This document shows positions 23,522 to 32,337 of a stretch of DNA of 64,000 bases, piece after piece. The DNA is taken from the IMG/VR virus record IMGVR_UViG_3300047095_000752, positions 62,001 to 126,000 of that record; one strand, given 5' to 3'. Position numbers and translations under genes: made by a program. This DNA comes from a virus. The notes below the pieces were generated by a model. The model saw only the letters and a program-made list of their open reading frames with translations, did no database searches and had not been told where the DNA came from. Position 1 is the stretch's first letter, and every line of letters begins with the position of its first letter.

Positions 23522-24664
23522 GCCTTTAAACCATTCCATGAACTCTTCTTGGTCGTATTTACCGGACTTCTGTCCATTCTCTTCTCTTGGTATTATTCTC
23601 AAGTTTTCTCTTAAATTGCAAATATTTTTTACTATTAGAGGACCATGAATATTATCTAGATCATTATCTATAAAAGCTTTACGGGGGAATATGTGATCTA
23701 CCGTGTAATCAGATCTATCCCATATATTACTTGATGCCTTGGCGACTTTTTGGGATTGGATGTGATTATTGTAGTTTGGATCGTCTTTTAATATATGTAG
23801 TTTACCATAATCAAACCCAAGATATGTCATTCTTAGAATACGGGTTCGATCTGGGTTAAATCTTGGATTGTTCTCACCTCTAACTTTATCATCTAAATAA
23901 CATTCCCGACACCGTTGTCCTATATTTTTAAAGTTATTAAATTTCATTTTAAATGTATGATTTCGGTCACATTTCATTATAAGGTATTTATGAGCATTTA
24001 TATATGTTTTACTTAATAAACTATAACCAAAACTTTCTATATGACTTTTAACGACTTCGTATTCGGGTCGAAATTTACCAAAACATTCTGGACATCGGTG
24101 ACCCACGTGAACAAACCCGACAAAACTCATTTCAAATATGTGATTATCCGGGCACTTGATTTTCATGTTTGTTTTATTGTTGATGTATTCTGTATCTAAC
24201 AGTAAATATCCTTCAACATTTATTTTAGACTTTACATAATTAAAATCATTTTTACGTTCCTGTGCAAATCGTATTGAGACGCACTTATTACATCGATTAT
24301 CCTGACTATAAAAACTGCTAAACCGTACCTTATATGTGTGGTCTGCGGGACATTTTATTGTTATTTTTGAGTTTACACCCTTATAATTTCCTATATCAAT
24401 TAATGTGTAACCATAGTCATTTAGTATTTTAGATATTTCATCAGATCCATGCTTGACCTCTTTCTTAATACATTTCTTACAACTAGTAGTCCGTCTAAAA
24501 TTATTATATGGTATCTCCGATATATTACCGCATGAGCATTTATATTTCATTTTGGTTTGTGTATTAATATATTCTTCTTTACTGACTAATAATACACAGT
24601 TTCGATCTAAATATGTTTGTAATACTTGTTCGTAGGGTACGGGTTTAGACATATGAATTTTCAT
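23507..24664 (-). CDS. HNH homing endonuclease with four zinc-ribbon repeats
   Basis: 385 residues from the ATG at 24664, preceded by AGGT; a longer frame overlapping the beta gene lacks a ribosome site. Four repeats of about 60 residues, each with GY.LL...Y.N..T.M..KC..H and a C..C pair, then an HNH domain YTVDHIFPRKAF / DLDNIHG / ICNLRENLRIIPRE, ending EEFMEWFKGKL. Site-specific mobile endonuclease 59 nt downstream of the beta N-fragment stop. Same family as 18427 and 31513. Confidence 0.93.
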   Translation of the reverse strand: MKIHMSKPVPYEQVLQTYLDRNCVLLVSKEEYINTQTKMKYKCSCGNISEIPYNNFRRTTSCKKCIKKEVKHGSDEISKILNDYGYTLIDIGNYKGVNSKITIKCPADHTYKVRFSSFYSQDNRCNKCVSIRFAQERKNDFNYVKSKINVEGYLLLDTEYINNKTNMKIKCPDNHIFEMSFVGFVHVGHRCPECFGKFRPEYEVVKSHIESFGYSLLSKTYINAHKYLIMKCDRNHTFKMKFNNFKNIGQRCRECYLDDKVRGENNPRFNPDRTRILRMTYLGFDYGKLHILKDDPNYNNHIQSQKVAKASSNIWDRSDYTVDHIFPRKAFIDNDLDNIHGPLIVKNICNLRENLRIIPREENGQKSGKYDQEEFMEWFKGKLTD

Positions 24665-24723
24665 TCTAAAAATACCTACATGAACTTGTCGTGTAGGTAG
24701 TATATTTAATTTATTTATTTGAA

Positions 24724-26301
24724 CTAAGCTATGGTATAAGTGACACCATAATCTTTTAAACTTTCTTTTAATCCCCATTTATAAGCTAACACCATCAATA
24801 GGGGAAATTTGTAGGATCCCATGTACCCTATGAGGTATGCGCCGTTTTGGAGGAACTTACTGTGGATCTTCATGATCGAATACGATGATTCGAAGCGCCC
24901 TACGTTAATTGTGGGATAGAATATCGGATAACGTACGATCTGGTTGACTAGTATTTTCTGTTGTCCATTTATCACGAACGTTCCATTCGCAGTAAGATAC
25001 GGTAGGTCCACATGCACTTCGTGTATGTTACCCTCCGGATCTTTAAGTTGGATCTGGTAGCGCTCCTTGATCGATTGATATATCTCCGATGCTCCTGTAT
25101 GCACTTGTTTTACTTCCATACTCTTCAATTTCAGCGGAACATCTTTATCTTCGAGGAGTTTGAAGGCATCTGAGATATCATCTTTTAAATTAACTCTAAA
25201 ATCAGTCATACGTTTATTTAAAATATGTGCAGGGCTTTGATAATCTAAAAGCTTGGGTACATCGGCGGACTTAATGATCATATTCGTTGAAAAGTTTTTG
25301 GCAGGATCTCTTTTTAATAATTGAGTTACAAGTTTATTTATAATCTCAGCTTGCTTCTCAGGACTCTTCCGATCAATCTTCTTTGAAATTTCTTTAGCCT
25401 TCTCAAGATCACCCATAACGCTATAAACAACAGATCTTGTGATTAATTTATTATGATTTTCAAAATCTTTTTCGCGATCAATTGTAGAGTCAGCTTTTGT
25501 ATAGTTCTTAATAGCGTCCTGTACGATTTGTTCGTGCTGCTTACTTACGAGAGGAGATTCCTTAGTGGCTATTTGAGCTACTTCTTCAGCGTGATTTGAT
25601 TCCCCTGTGACTCCATCTGTATTTTGTTGTAGTCTTAATAGTATATTTTTAACTCGGACTAAACTATTATTTTTAGCTAAGACATCATACAGCTTTACGA
25701 AGCGCCCACCATCTTTATTATAAACGAACATTATAATTTTTTCGAATGGTATTGATTCTCTTTTACCAGCTTCTAACATTAATAACATATTAAAAAAGAT
25801 ATAACACTTCTTGTAGAATAGTTTATCGGATAAAGGCTTATCGACGTTCACGGCATATAACAAGATTGTTTCAAATTTATCTTTATCGATCTCACTAGCA
25901 GTTTCTAAATATTGATTATATAATTTAGATCCCTGACCTGTATCAAATCTTTTTGTACGATACATTAAGTCTACGGCGTTTAAATACCGTGTGGCATCGT
26001 AAAAGAAGTTGTATCCATTTACTTTAGTGTACTCACCGGGTCTACCTTTAATTGGTAGGAGGTCTCGATCTTTAATTAATTTTGTATATTCTGGGGTGAG
26101 ATATGATTGTGGTCTTGTTATGGTAGGTACAAAAACATATCGAGCATATTGCTTTTTGAAATTTAAAAAGTTATAGGTCTCTAATAAATTTACATTTTCA
26201 CCATAGAAATAAAAACATAAGTTCTTTTTACTATTTGGATCTTTTATTGGTATGACTAATTCATCATACGGTATAAAAAGCTTTTGGTTTAATAAATTCA
26301 T
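24724..26301 (-). CDS. rpoB: RNA polymerase beta subunit, N-terminal fragment with extra phage domain
   Basis: 525 residues from the ATG at 26301 (AAGGT 8 nt upstream). A start at 26364 would lie inside the terminator hairpin at 26338. Residues 1-220 are a phage-specific domain shared with the hydrophobic protein at 26400. Residues about 390-525 are true beta sequence: SMEVKQVHTGASEIY, VDLPYLTANGTFVINGQQK (the GTFIING block) and YKFPLLMVLAYKWG. It ends inside the lobe; the remainder is the ORF at 15830. Confidence 0.92.
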   Translation of the reverse strand: MNLLNQKLFIPYDELVIPIKDPNSKKNLCFYFYGENVNLLETYNFLNFKKQYARYVFVPTITRPQSYLTPEYTKLIKDRDLLPIKGRPGEYTKVNGYNFFYDATRYLNAVDLMYRTKRFDTGQGSKLYNQYLETASEIDKDKFETILLYAVNVDKPLSDKLFYKKCYIFFNMLLMLEAGKRESIPFEKIIMFVYNKDGGRFVKLYDVLAKNNSLVRVKNILLRLQQNTDGVTGESNHAEEVAQIATKESPLVSKQHEQIVQDAIKNYTKADSTIDREKDFENHNKLITRSVVYSVMGDLEKAKEISKKIDRKSPEKQAEIINKLVTQLLKRDPAKNFSTNMIIKSADVPKLLDYQSPAHILNKRMTDFRVNLKDDISDAFKLLEDKDVPLKLKSMEVKQVHTGASEIYQSIKERYQIQLKDPEGNIHEVHVDLPYLTANGTFVINGQQKILVNQIVRYPIFYPTINVGRFESSYSIMKIHSKFLQNGAYLIGYMGSYKFPLLMVLAYKWGLKESLKDYGVTYTIA

Positions 26302-26337
26302 GTTGAGTACCTTATGTTCTTTAAATCCGGTATTGAA

Positions 26338-26367
26338 AATAATTGGGTTATTACGTAAACCCAATTA
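26338..26367 (-). terminator. Rho-independent terminator before beta N-fragment
   Basis: Stem AATTGGGTT / AACCCAATT followed by ATTATTTT on the minus strand. Located after the gene at 26400 and 37 nt before the chosen beta start, so transcription of beta may depend on readthrough. Confidence 0.75.
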
Positions 26368-26399
26368 TAGTATATATTTATATATTTTTCAATATATTA

Positions 26400-27827
26400 T
26401 TAAAATAGAATACCCTTTTGCATAGCATCCATAACCTGTGCCCGTTCGGACTGTAGTGAGCTTACACACTGGGGATCGCCTTGGCATTGTTGGAGTAGAC
26501 CATCTATATTGCTTAATTTCAGTTTATTCATATAATTGATACAAGCTTGTTGTTTACCGCCAGTTAAATTTGCACAACCTTGTTCAGTATACTTTTCCTG
26601 TTTACGAGCTTGATGTCTTTTCCATAGTATTGAAGCTGCAGTACCGGCGGCGGCGAGACCACCGGCAACAGCAGTCGCCGTTTGTGCTGTTGGGGACATT
26701 TGTTTATATCCATTTATAACGGCATTAGCACCATTTTTAGCCCGTTGCATTATACTTGGACCCTTGGGTTCTTCCGGTGTACCCCTAACCATATTAGCCA
26801 GATCATAATATGTATATCCGGCTACACCCATACCTGCAGTCGCTCTAAGTGGTTTACGCATTAAATTACGGCCAGCTCCAGTCAATGAGTTACCGACCCA
26901 TTTTGGGGCGACTCCAGATTTAGCAACGGCGGCTCCACCTTTTCTAAGCCCTAATCCAGCCATTTTAGGTAGGAATCTGGCAGCCGCACCAATAGCAGCC
27001 CCAATTTCATTAAATGTATATACGCCATCAACCCAAGGTGAATAATAAGATTCTTCAAAGTTCATAGCCTCAGACATCTCATCTTCATCAAACTCATTGG
27101 CTACAAAATTAACAGGGGTATCGACTGTAGCCTTGTCTAAAATAGATGGTTTAGAACTTGTTATAATACTTCTAATCTTATTAATATTAGTATTTACACC
27201 TTTTTGATATAATAGCTTGTATTCTTTAGTTCCATTCTTAGGTGAATACTCACAATATATAATCTTATCGAATGGGACTTCGGAGTCAATGTTCTTAATA
27301 TTTTTAATCATAGCTAAATATAATGGTAGAATCTTTTTAGTTAATAACTTTTCGGAAAATTCCAAATCTGTATTTAATGTATATAATAATACTTTTTCGG
27401 AGTTACTCGGTGAATTATTACATAATAATTTAAAATATGAACTCATCAATTCTCTAAACTTCTGATGATTGAATACAGTGATATTGTACCTGTCAATGAT
27501 AGCATCAAAATATCGATTAGCGTCTATATAGGTGTGAAATTTATCGAAGTCTTTTAGCTCGTTCAAGTTAGCTTTAATAGGTACAAAACCAGCATCTTTT
27601 ATACCGACCTTGTAATCTGAATTCATATAGGTTCGGAACGGGGCTGGAGATGTGGGTACAACATACTTACGTATACCGTTACCTGTAAATTTAGACCCTT
27701 TTATTGCAGAAAGAGTATCTTCGTTTTCACTTAACACCATTATTGACAGTAGCTTACCACCAACTGGGGATGTGGTTACACTTATGTCATTATATGAAAT
27801 GTAGGGTTTAATTGATGAATATATCAT
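26400..27827 (-). CDS. Hydrophobic protein with beta-N paralogous domain; putative virion/ejection protein
   Basis: 475 residues. Residues about 45-225 match the N-terminal domain of the beta N-fragment (KYVVPTSPAPFRTYM / RYVFVPTITRPQSYL; EKVLLYTLNTDLEFSEKL / ETILLYAVNVDKPLSDKL; VPFDKIIYCEY / IPFEKIIMFVY). Residues about 275-400 are Gly/Ala-rich with two or three membrane-like segments. The last 70 residues have four cysteines (GCANL, QQACIN, QQCQG, PQCVSS). Inferred structural or ejected protein linked to a virion RNA polymerase. Confidence 0.7.
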   Translation of the reverse strand: MIYSSIKPYISYNDISVTTSPVGGKLLSIMVLSENEDTLSAIKGSKFTGNGIRKYVVPTSPAPFRTYMNSDYKVGIKDAGFVPIKANLNELKDFDKFHTYIDANRYFDAIIDRYNITVFNHQKFRELMSSYFKLLCNNSPSNSEKVLLYTLNTDLEFSEKLLTKKILPLYLAMIKNIKNIDSEVPFDKIIYCEYSPKNGTKEYKLLYQKGVNTNINKIRSIITSSKPSILDKATVDTPVNFVANEFDEDEMSEAMNFEESYYSPWVDGVYTFNEIGAAIGAAARFLPKMAGLGLRKGGAAVAKSGVAPKWVGNSLTGAGRNLMRKPLRATAGMGVAGYTYYDLANMVRGTPEEPKGPSIMQRAKNGANAVINGYKQMSPTAQTATAVAGGLAAAGTAASILWKRHQARKQEKYTEQGCANLTGGKQQACINYMNKLKLSNIDGLLQQCQGDPQCVSSLQSERAQVMDAMQKGILF

Positions 27828-27833
27828 TATTTA

Positions 27834-28781
27834 TTATCCAAGTTCGTTTAACTTTGCTCTAATTGCGGCGGTGCACTTATCAGGATTGTTGGCTAACTTA
27901 CAACGCTTCATTTTAGCCATTAATTCCTTGCGAACCTTATCCCCAACATGAGCTAAACACGCGGACTTCTTTTCGGGATCTTCGATTTTATTACAACCGT
28001 TATTATACCAGTCTTTTTTCTCTAATGCATCTTTAATTAATTTAGCTGCTAATACGGTACCACCAACGACGGCGGCTCCTGTGGCTACTTTGGATGTAGT
28101 AGAAGAGTTCTTTATACCAGATGCTACACTTCCGGCTTTTGCTTTTACGGAAGATGCGCCATTTGTAATAGCACGCACAATGGATGCGCGGCACCTACTT
28201 GGGTGTAACAGACACTCTCCTGTTATGCGCCCACTATCCACAGCGGCGTTAAATCCCGCCGTTGCAGCGGCAATACCACCTACTGTAGCGGCGGCGGATT
28301 GTACCATTAAGGACAACACTCTGGCTGATGCTTTGGGTACATCGACGGCACCAAGACGAACTGTCGCACCGACCCCAAGTTTGGCGGCGTTTGCTACACT
28401 TTTAACATTAGTGAAGTCATCTTTAATTTCATTAGCCGCCATACCTGTACCTAAAACTGCAGCACCTACTTTAGCTCTAGTACGAGTCTTATCCAACTCA
28501 CCCTTAAGCTGTAGGGCTTTACCCTTCCAAGCATCTTTACTTTTTAATTTTGCAAGGGTACCTTTCGGATCAGCTTTGAAATTCTTATATGAAGTCAATT
28601 TACCGAAGTCGATGCCTTTACTTACATCTCGTAGGGTATGCTTCTTAAATGCTTCCACTGGTACGGATACAAGCTTCTTACCAGCCTTCTTGGCACCGCT
28701 GCCTAAAAATTTCGCCAATTCCAGTCCGGTTTCGACTTTACCCGCTTCATTTATAACATCATCTTCGTAATATTTTTTCAC
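27834..28781 (-). CDS. Hydrophobic Cys-tailed protein; putative virion/ejection protein
   Basis: 315 residues from a GTG at 28781, because GAGGAG lies 8 nt before it; an upstream ATG has no ribosome site. Lys/Gly-rich N-terminal half, then Ala/Gly-rich hydrophobic segments (VQSAAATVGGIAAATAGF; VATGAAVVGGTVLAAKL). C-terminal four-Cys domain (GCNKI, SACLAH, KRCKL, DKCTAA) parallels that of the gene at 26400, 7 nt downstream. Higher Ala/Gly coding than neighbours. Behind the late-type element at 28812. Confidence 0.7.
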   Translation of the reverse strand: MKKYYEDDVINEAGKVETGLELAKFLGSGAKKAGKKLVSVPVEAFKKHTLRDVSKGIDFGKLTSYKNFKADPKGTLAKLKSKDAWKGKALQLKGELDKTRTRAKVGAAVLGTGMAANEIKDDFTNVKSVANAAKLGVGATVRLGAVDVPKASARVLSLMVQSAAATVGGIAAATAGFNAAVDSGRITGECLLHPSRCRASIVRAITNGASSVKAKAGSVASGIKNSSTTSKVATGAAVVGGTVLAAKLIKDALEKKDWYNNGCNKIEDPEKKSACLAHVGDKVRKELMAKMKRCKLANNPDKCTAAIRAKLNELG

Positions 28782-28811
28782 TGTGTAACTCCTCATAAAA
28801 TATAGATTTAC

Positions 28812-28826
28812 TATATAAATTTGTCC
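28812..28826 (-). promoter_or_regulatory. Late-type promoter-like element, site 2
   Basis: Minus strand GGACAAATTTATATA. 31 nt upstream of the GTG start at 28781. Should drive the two putative virion genes and possibly the beta N-fragment. Confidence 0.6.
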
Positions 28827-28843
28827 TAAAAATAAAAAGTCTA

Positions 28844-28874
28844 CAAAAAAACACGGTAGTTATAATACCGTGTT
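28844..28874 (-). terminator. Rho-independent terminator
   Basis: Stem ACACGGTA / TACCGTGT followed by T7 on the minus strand. Ends paralogue cluster 2, just upstream of the late-type element. Confidence 0.88.
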
Positions 28875-28894
28875 AATCATTATTTTTTATTATA

Positions 28895-29182
28895 TCACTT
28901 CAAAGACAATAAATACGAACTGTTTATTATTTTAATTACAGTCAGTTCCAAGAAACATATGTACATAATCCACATTATTATAGATGATGTGTAGTTAATA
29001 CATCTCCATATGCGAGAATAATATTTACTATTGGTGCCTGATGTGTATATAGGTGGTCTTATATAGTATTCACTGAAGGTCCCACGATGGGTCAAGGTTA
29101 TAGATTTGTAATTAAATCCAGATCCCGGAAACATATGATTTATCGGTCTAAATGCAACCTCAACGACATTATATAGTTTCAT
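28895..29182 (-). CDS. Tiny paralogue, cluster 2 (member 1)
   Basis: 95 residues. Strand-rich start (VVEVAFRPINHMF) and a hydrophobic helix at the C-terminus (SSIIMWIMYICFLELTVIKII). This strands-then-helix order is the reverse of clusters 1 and 5. Last gene before the terminator. Confidence 0.62.
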   Translation of the reverse strand: MKLYNVVEVAFRPINHMFPGSGFNYKSITLTHRGTFSEYYIRPPIYTSGTNSKYYSRIWRCINYTSSIIMWIMYICFLELTVIKIINSSYLLSLK

Positions 29183-29502
29183 TAAAAGTTATTCCGCGTA
29201 AAGTTGAATGTGCTAGGCTTAGATATCATATATTCGGAATTTGGTATTATTATACTATTATTTGGAAAAATTAAATATAATATTTCTAATGCCATTATAA
29301 TTATTGGACTCAGGCAACGTCGTATAAACATGGCAAACTGATGGTTAGAAGTTACTGACAATAAAAATGTTTCCATAATTTGATATCTAGTCCACTCACA
29401 TAGTTGTATTCTATATACTTTACAGTCTTTAGTATGTATAGTAAATCTTAATTTCATGAATGTAAATGGTTTACGCTCAGGTTTATTATCCCATGTATAC
29501 AT
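29182..29502 (-). CDS. Tiny paralogue, cluster 2 (member 2)
   Basis: 106 residues. KLRFTIHTKDCKVYRI strands, then the helix CLSPIIIMALEILYLIF and IIIPNSEYM near the C-terminus. The IxIPxxxY motif also occurs in cluster 5, but there it follows an N-terminal helix. Confidence 0.62.
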   Translation of the reverse strand: MYTWDNKPERKPFTFMKLRFTIHTKDCKVYRIQLCEWTRYQIMETFLLSVTSNHQFAMFIRRCLSPIIIMALEILYLIFPNNSIIIPNSEYMISKPSTFNFTRNNF

Positions 29503-29803
29503 AATGACTCGATTTTGGAATTAATACTGAGAAGCCAGCGTAATCAAATTGGGAAAACCCTTTGGTGCGGCGACTAACTAAATTTAGCAAAAGTCCAAAT
29601 ACGTGCTCACTCGATACAAATATAATATCGGAAAACCATTTACCATGGTTATATATAAATGGACTTGCAAATAAAGTCTCTACAATCTTGTAACTGTGGA
29701 ATCTAGGTCTCATGTCAAACAAAGAATATAAATGATATCCGGGATGTGTTCTACTTTTAAATATAGAATATTGAAGTCGGATACAAGTAAATTTGAATTT
29801 CAT
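29486..29803 (-). CDS. Tiny paralogue, cluster 2 (member 3)
   Basis: 105 residues. Strands first, C-terminal SSEHVFGLLLNLVSRR helix followed by FSVLIPKSSHYVY. Overlaps both neighbours by 4-17 nt as in a coupled operon. Confidence 0.62.
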   Translation of the reverse strand: MKFKFTCIRLQYSIFKSRTHPGYHLYSLFDMRPRFHSYKIVETLFASPFIYNHGKWFSDIIFVSSEHVFGLLLNLVSRRTKGFSQFDYAGFSVLIPKSSHYVYMG

Positions 29804-30135
29804 ACAATCCAGTTGTGGTTACGGTCATCGTTTGAAGCCGTTCTGTATATATGCATAAAACTCACCGTTAGGAATGGTTTCATTTTTCTGTCAATAAAAA
29901 ACAATATATCCAATATTAATAATAGAGTTGAACTTAAAGATGATATTAGATACATTATACATACTCTATTTGGTACTGGTACATTTCCATACTCGGGCGG
30001 AAATAATAAAACCATACTAACGGTATTAAAATGAGTTGGATTCGGATATGGAGCAAATGTAACTGAGTTATATAATTTTCTAGGATCTTTACGATACCCC
30101 GTGTATGTGAATCGATTGAACGGACCTTTAATCAT
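29800..30135 (-). CDS. Tiny paralogue, cluster 2 (member 4)
   Basis: 111 residues. FNRFTYTGYRKDPRKLY start, central-to-C-terminal helix ISSLSSTLLLILDILFFI, then FLTVSFMHIYRTAS. Overlaps the end of the Dam gene by 8 nt. Confidence 0.6.
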   Translation of the reverse strand: MIKGPFNRFTYTGYRKDPRKLYNSVTFAPYPNPTHFNTVSMVLLFPPEYGNVPVPNRVCIMYLISSLSSTLLLILDILFFIDRKMKPFLTVSFMHIYRTASNDDRNHNWIV

Positions 30136-31000
30136 AATTTTTAATCAGAAGTTCTGTTACATTTCCTCTTTTATCACCACTTGAGTTTATATTTCGTTTA
30201 GCTGATACTTCTGTGACTTTATAGTTCTTATACAAATCTCGTATTTCATCTGCACTCGAATTCGACATAAGGAATTTTACCCCAAGCCCATGTAGGTAAT
30301 CGCACACTTCTTTTAACTTCTTATGATCTTCGATGCCAAATCCATCGCTTGTATATGACGTAAAGTTCGATGTTTTCGTCAATGGGAGATATGGAGGGTC
30401 GAAATAAAAGAAATCGTGCTCAGAGTCTTCGTTGGAATATATCTTGAATACAAAGTCTATATATGATTCATTGTATATACTTACATTCTTGAGATGTAGG
30501 CTGCATTCTCGTAGATTCTTTTCATCACAGATACAAGGGTTCCTGTAATCTCCAAATGGGGTATTGAAGTAACCTTGCTTACTCACTCTGTATAATCCGT
30601 TGAAGCAAGTTTTATTTAGAAACAAGAATCGAGACGCCCTCTGTACGTCATTTAGCTGTACATACACTTCTGGGTCTCTGTCTAGCTTTCTAACTTCTAC
30701 ATAATATTCTTTTGAGTTTTCATGTTCTTTCAAATCTTCTATTAAATCTTCTACGTTTTCTTGTACTACTTTATATAGATTTATTAATTCTGAATTTGAA
30801 TCGTTGATGTAACTGTATTGTACATTTTTATGTTTTAATATATTAAATAGGACTGCTCCTCCACCTACAAATGGTTCGTAATAGTTGCTTATAACTTCTG
30901 GTAAATTTTCTTTTATTTTTGGTAGTAATTGCGTTTTTCCACCAGCCCACTTTACAAATGGTTTTGGTAACTTCACATTAGTTGTGAGATTCACGGACAC
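30128..31000 (-). CDS. dam: Dam-family N6-adenine DNA methyltransferase
   Basis: 290 residues. FVKWAGGKTQLLPKI (15-29) and EPFVGGGAVLFNIL form the SAM-binding site; FYFDPPYLPL is the DPPY catalytic motif. FKVSKQGYFNTPFG-like block present as in T4 Dam and E. coli Dam (D12 class). Methylates adenine, probably in GATC, to protect phage DNA from host restriction or to regulate it. Overlaps the next gene by 10 nt. Confidence 0.95.
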   Translation of the reverse strand: MSVNLTTNVKLPKPFVKWAGGKTQLLPKIKENLPEVISNYYEPFVGGGAVLFNILKHKNVQYSYINDSNSELINLYKVVQENVEDLIEDLKEHENSKEYYVEVRKLDRDPEVYVQLNDVQRASRFLFLNKTCFNGLYRVSKQGYFNTPFGDYRNPCICDEKNLRECSLHLKNVSIYNESYIDFVFKIYSNEDSEHDFFYFDPPYLPLTKTSNFTSYTSDGFGIEDHKKLKEVCDYLHGLGVKFLMSNSSADEIRDLYKNYKVTEVSAKRNINSSGDKRGNVTELLIKNYD

Positions 31001-31449
31001 ATTCCTTTTGTTATAGACGATTCTATTTGGTTATTGAGTTCGGTTAATTCTTTTATTTTTTGTGTAGTTTCAAGTTTTTTCTTTCTTAATTCTTCTAGAC
31101 TTACCACCTCGCCGTTGAACATAGCTTGTGACGACATTGCTTCCATTATATAAACTTTAGCTATTTTGCCGCGTTGGTTATGATATCTATCTTTAAATGT
31201 GAAAGGTCGCATATTTTGATCGATCCATACTTGATCGACATCACTGTATTTATACTCATTCGAAGTGGCATCAATCCAATTATATTGAATTCCATTATAA
31301 GCCACCATTATTGTAATGTCTGGTATTTTTTCAAGTATGGCTCTAAGAAATAAATATGTTTGAGTTGGTGATGAGAATCCTATAGACCCTATACACGTAC
31401 CTGACTCCGCATCCACGTGAAACCCATCGAGGTTTAGTTCGGGATTCAT
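30991..31449 (-). CDS. Unknown protein upstream of dam
   Basis: 152 residues. Globular part (GSIGFSSPTQTYLFLRAILEKIP) followed by a C-terminal coiled coil (SLEELRKKKLETTQKIKELTELN). Translationally coupled to dam. Unknown. Confidence 0.7.
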   Translation of the reverse strand: MNPELNLDGFHVDAESGTCIGSIGFSSPTQTYLFLRAILEKIPDITIMVAYNGIQYNWIDATSNEYKYSDVDQVWIDQNMRPFTFKDRYHNQRGKIAKVYIMEAMSSQAMFNGEVVSLEELRKKKLETTQKIKELTELNNQIESSITKGMCP

Positions 31450-31512
31450 GTCAATTGTAACACCTTTTCGGGTTAAGTTAGTAGTTCCAATATTTATACA
31501 TCATATATAAAT

Positions 31513-32337
31513 TTATTTCAATAATTTAATTTCATCTATAATTTTACTTTTAAACCATTTTAAAAATTTCTCTTTGTTGTACTTATCAAATTTCTTCATA
31601 TTTTCCGAATGTAGAAGTAATTGTAGATTGTCTCGTGTATTAGCTATTTTTCGAACTATTTGTTCCGTATGAATTTTTTCCGATAAAATTTTAGAAAATG
31701 CGCAAATCGGAAAAATATGATCTACATTATAATCTCCGGGATTTATTAAAAAATTGTTATAATTCGGATCATCTTTCATATTTTTAATAATCCATCGTAT
31801 TTTCTTTTTTCGTCTTAATTTGGAGTTTGATGTAACTTCGTCTCGAATTGGATTAAAATTATAATGATTTGTACCCGATCTATTTTTTGACATTCTTTCT
31901 TTAAAACATTCTATACAAATTTTATAACGATCCAATCGATTGGAATATGGGTGTCCTTTTTGACACACGAAATCTAATTTTTGCCGGTATCCCTCATATA
32001 TTTCTGATGTGCAAATTATGTTATCTTTTTTACACATCTCTTTAATTTGATTTAATTTTTTGACTTTAAGTATCACTTTATTACTTTTTATTTTTTCTAA
32101 CGTTTTAGATTTTATTATACTTTTATTTTCTAGTTTAATTTCTTTATTACAAACTTTACAACAATTTCTTTTTCTTTTTATAAGATCTTTATACGTTTTT
32201 TGCTGTAAATGCCCATCGGGACACAAACAATCCATATGGTGGGTGGTTCCATTATAGTGTTGATCTAATAAAACCCACCCCAAATCAAAAAATGCTTTAT
32301 CTACAATTGATATATCTATCTTAGATTTATTTTTCAT
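31513..32337 (-). CDS. HNH endonuclease, third family copy
   Basis: 274 residues. Two degenerate zinc-ribbon repeats (LGWVLLDQHYNGTTHHMDCLCPDGH; ICTSEIYEGYRQKLDFVCQKGH) then a shortened HNH domain with YNVDHIFPICAFSK and IANTRDNLQLLLHSE, ending EKFLKWFKSKI. Compared with the other two copies, the DNIHG loop is replaced by KIHTEQ. May be a diverged but active homing endonuclease. Its start overlaps the lysozyme stop. Confidence 0.88.
   Translation of the reverse strand: MKNKSKIDISIVDKAFFDLGWVLLDQHYNGTTHHMDCLCPDGHLQQKTYKDLIKRKRNCCKVCNKEIKLENKSIIKSKTLEKIKSNKVILKVKKLNQIKEMCKKDNIICTSEIYEGYRQKLDFVCQKGHPYSNRLDRYKICIECFKERMSKNRSGTNHYNFNPIRDEVTSNSKLRRKKKIRWIIKNMKDDPNYNNFLINPGDYNVDHIFPICAFSKILSEKIHTEQIVRKIANTRDNLQLLLHSENMKKFDKYNKEKFLKWFKSKIIDEIKLLK

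Noticed and set aside
24665-24778. Extension of the HNH gene into the end of the beta N-fragment
   Set aside because: The extra 38 residues overlap beta in another frame and have no ribosome site, while the ATG at 24664 does.
24724-24800. A split intein at the beta break as well
   Set aside because: The end of the N-fragment (LKDYGVTYTIA) has no block A, and the C-fragment start has no block F/G or terminal Asn followed by Ser, Thr or Cys.
28081-28770. 229-codon plus-strand frame
   Set aside because: Antisense of the Ala/Gly/Lys-rich putative virion gene; long only because that gene avoids the codons that create stops on the other strand.
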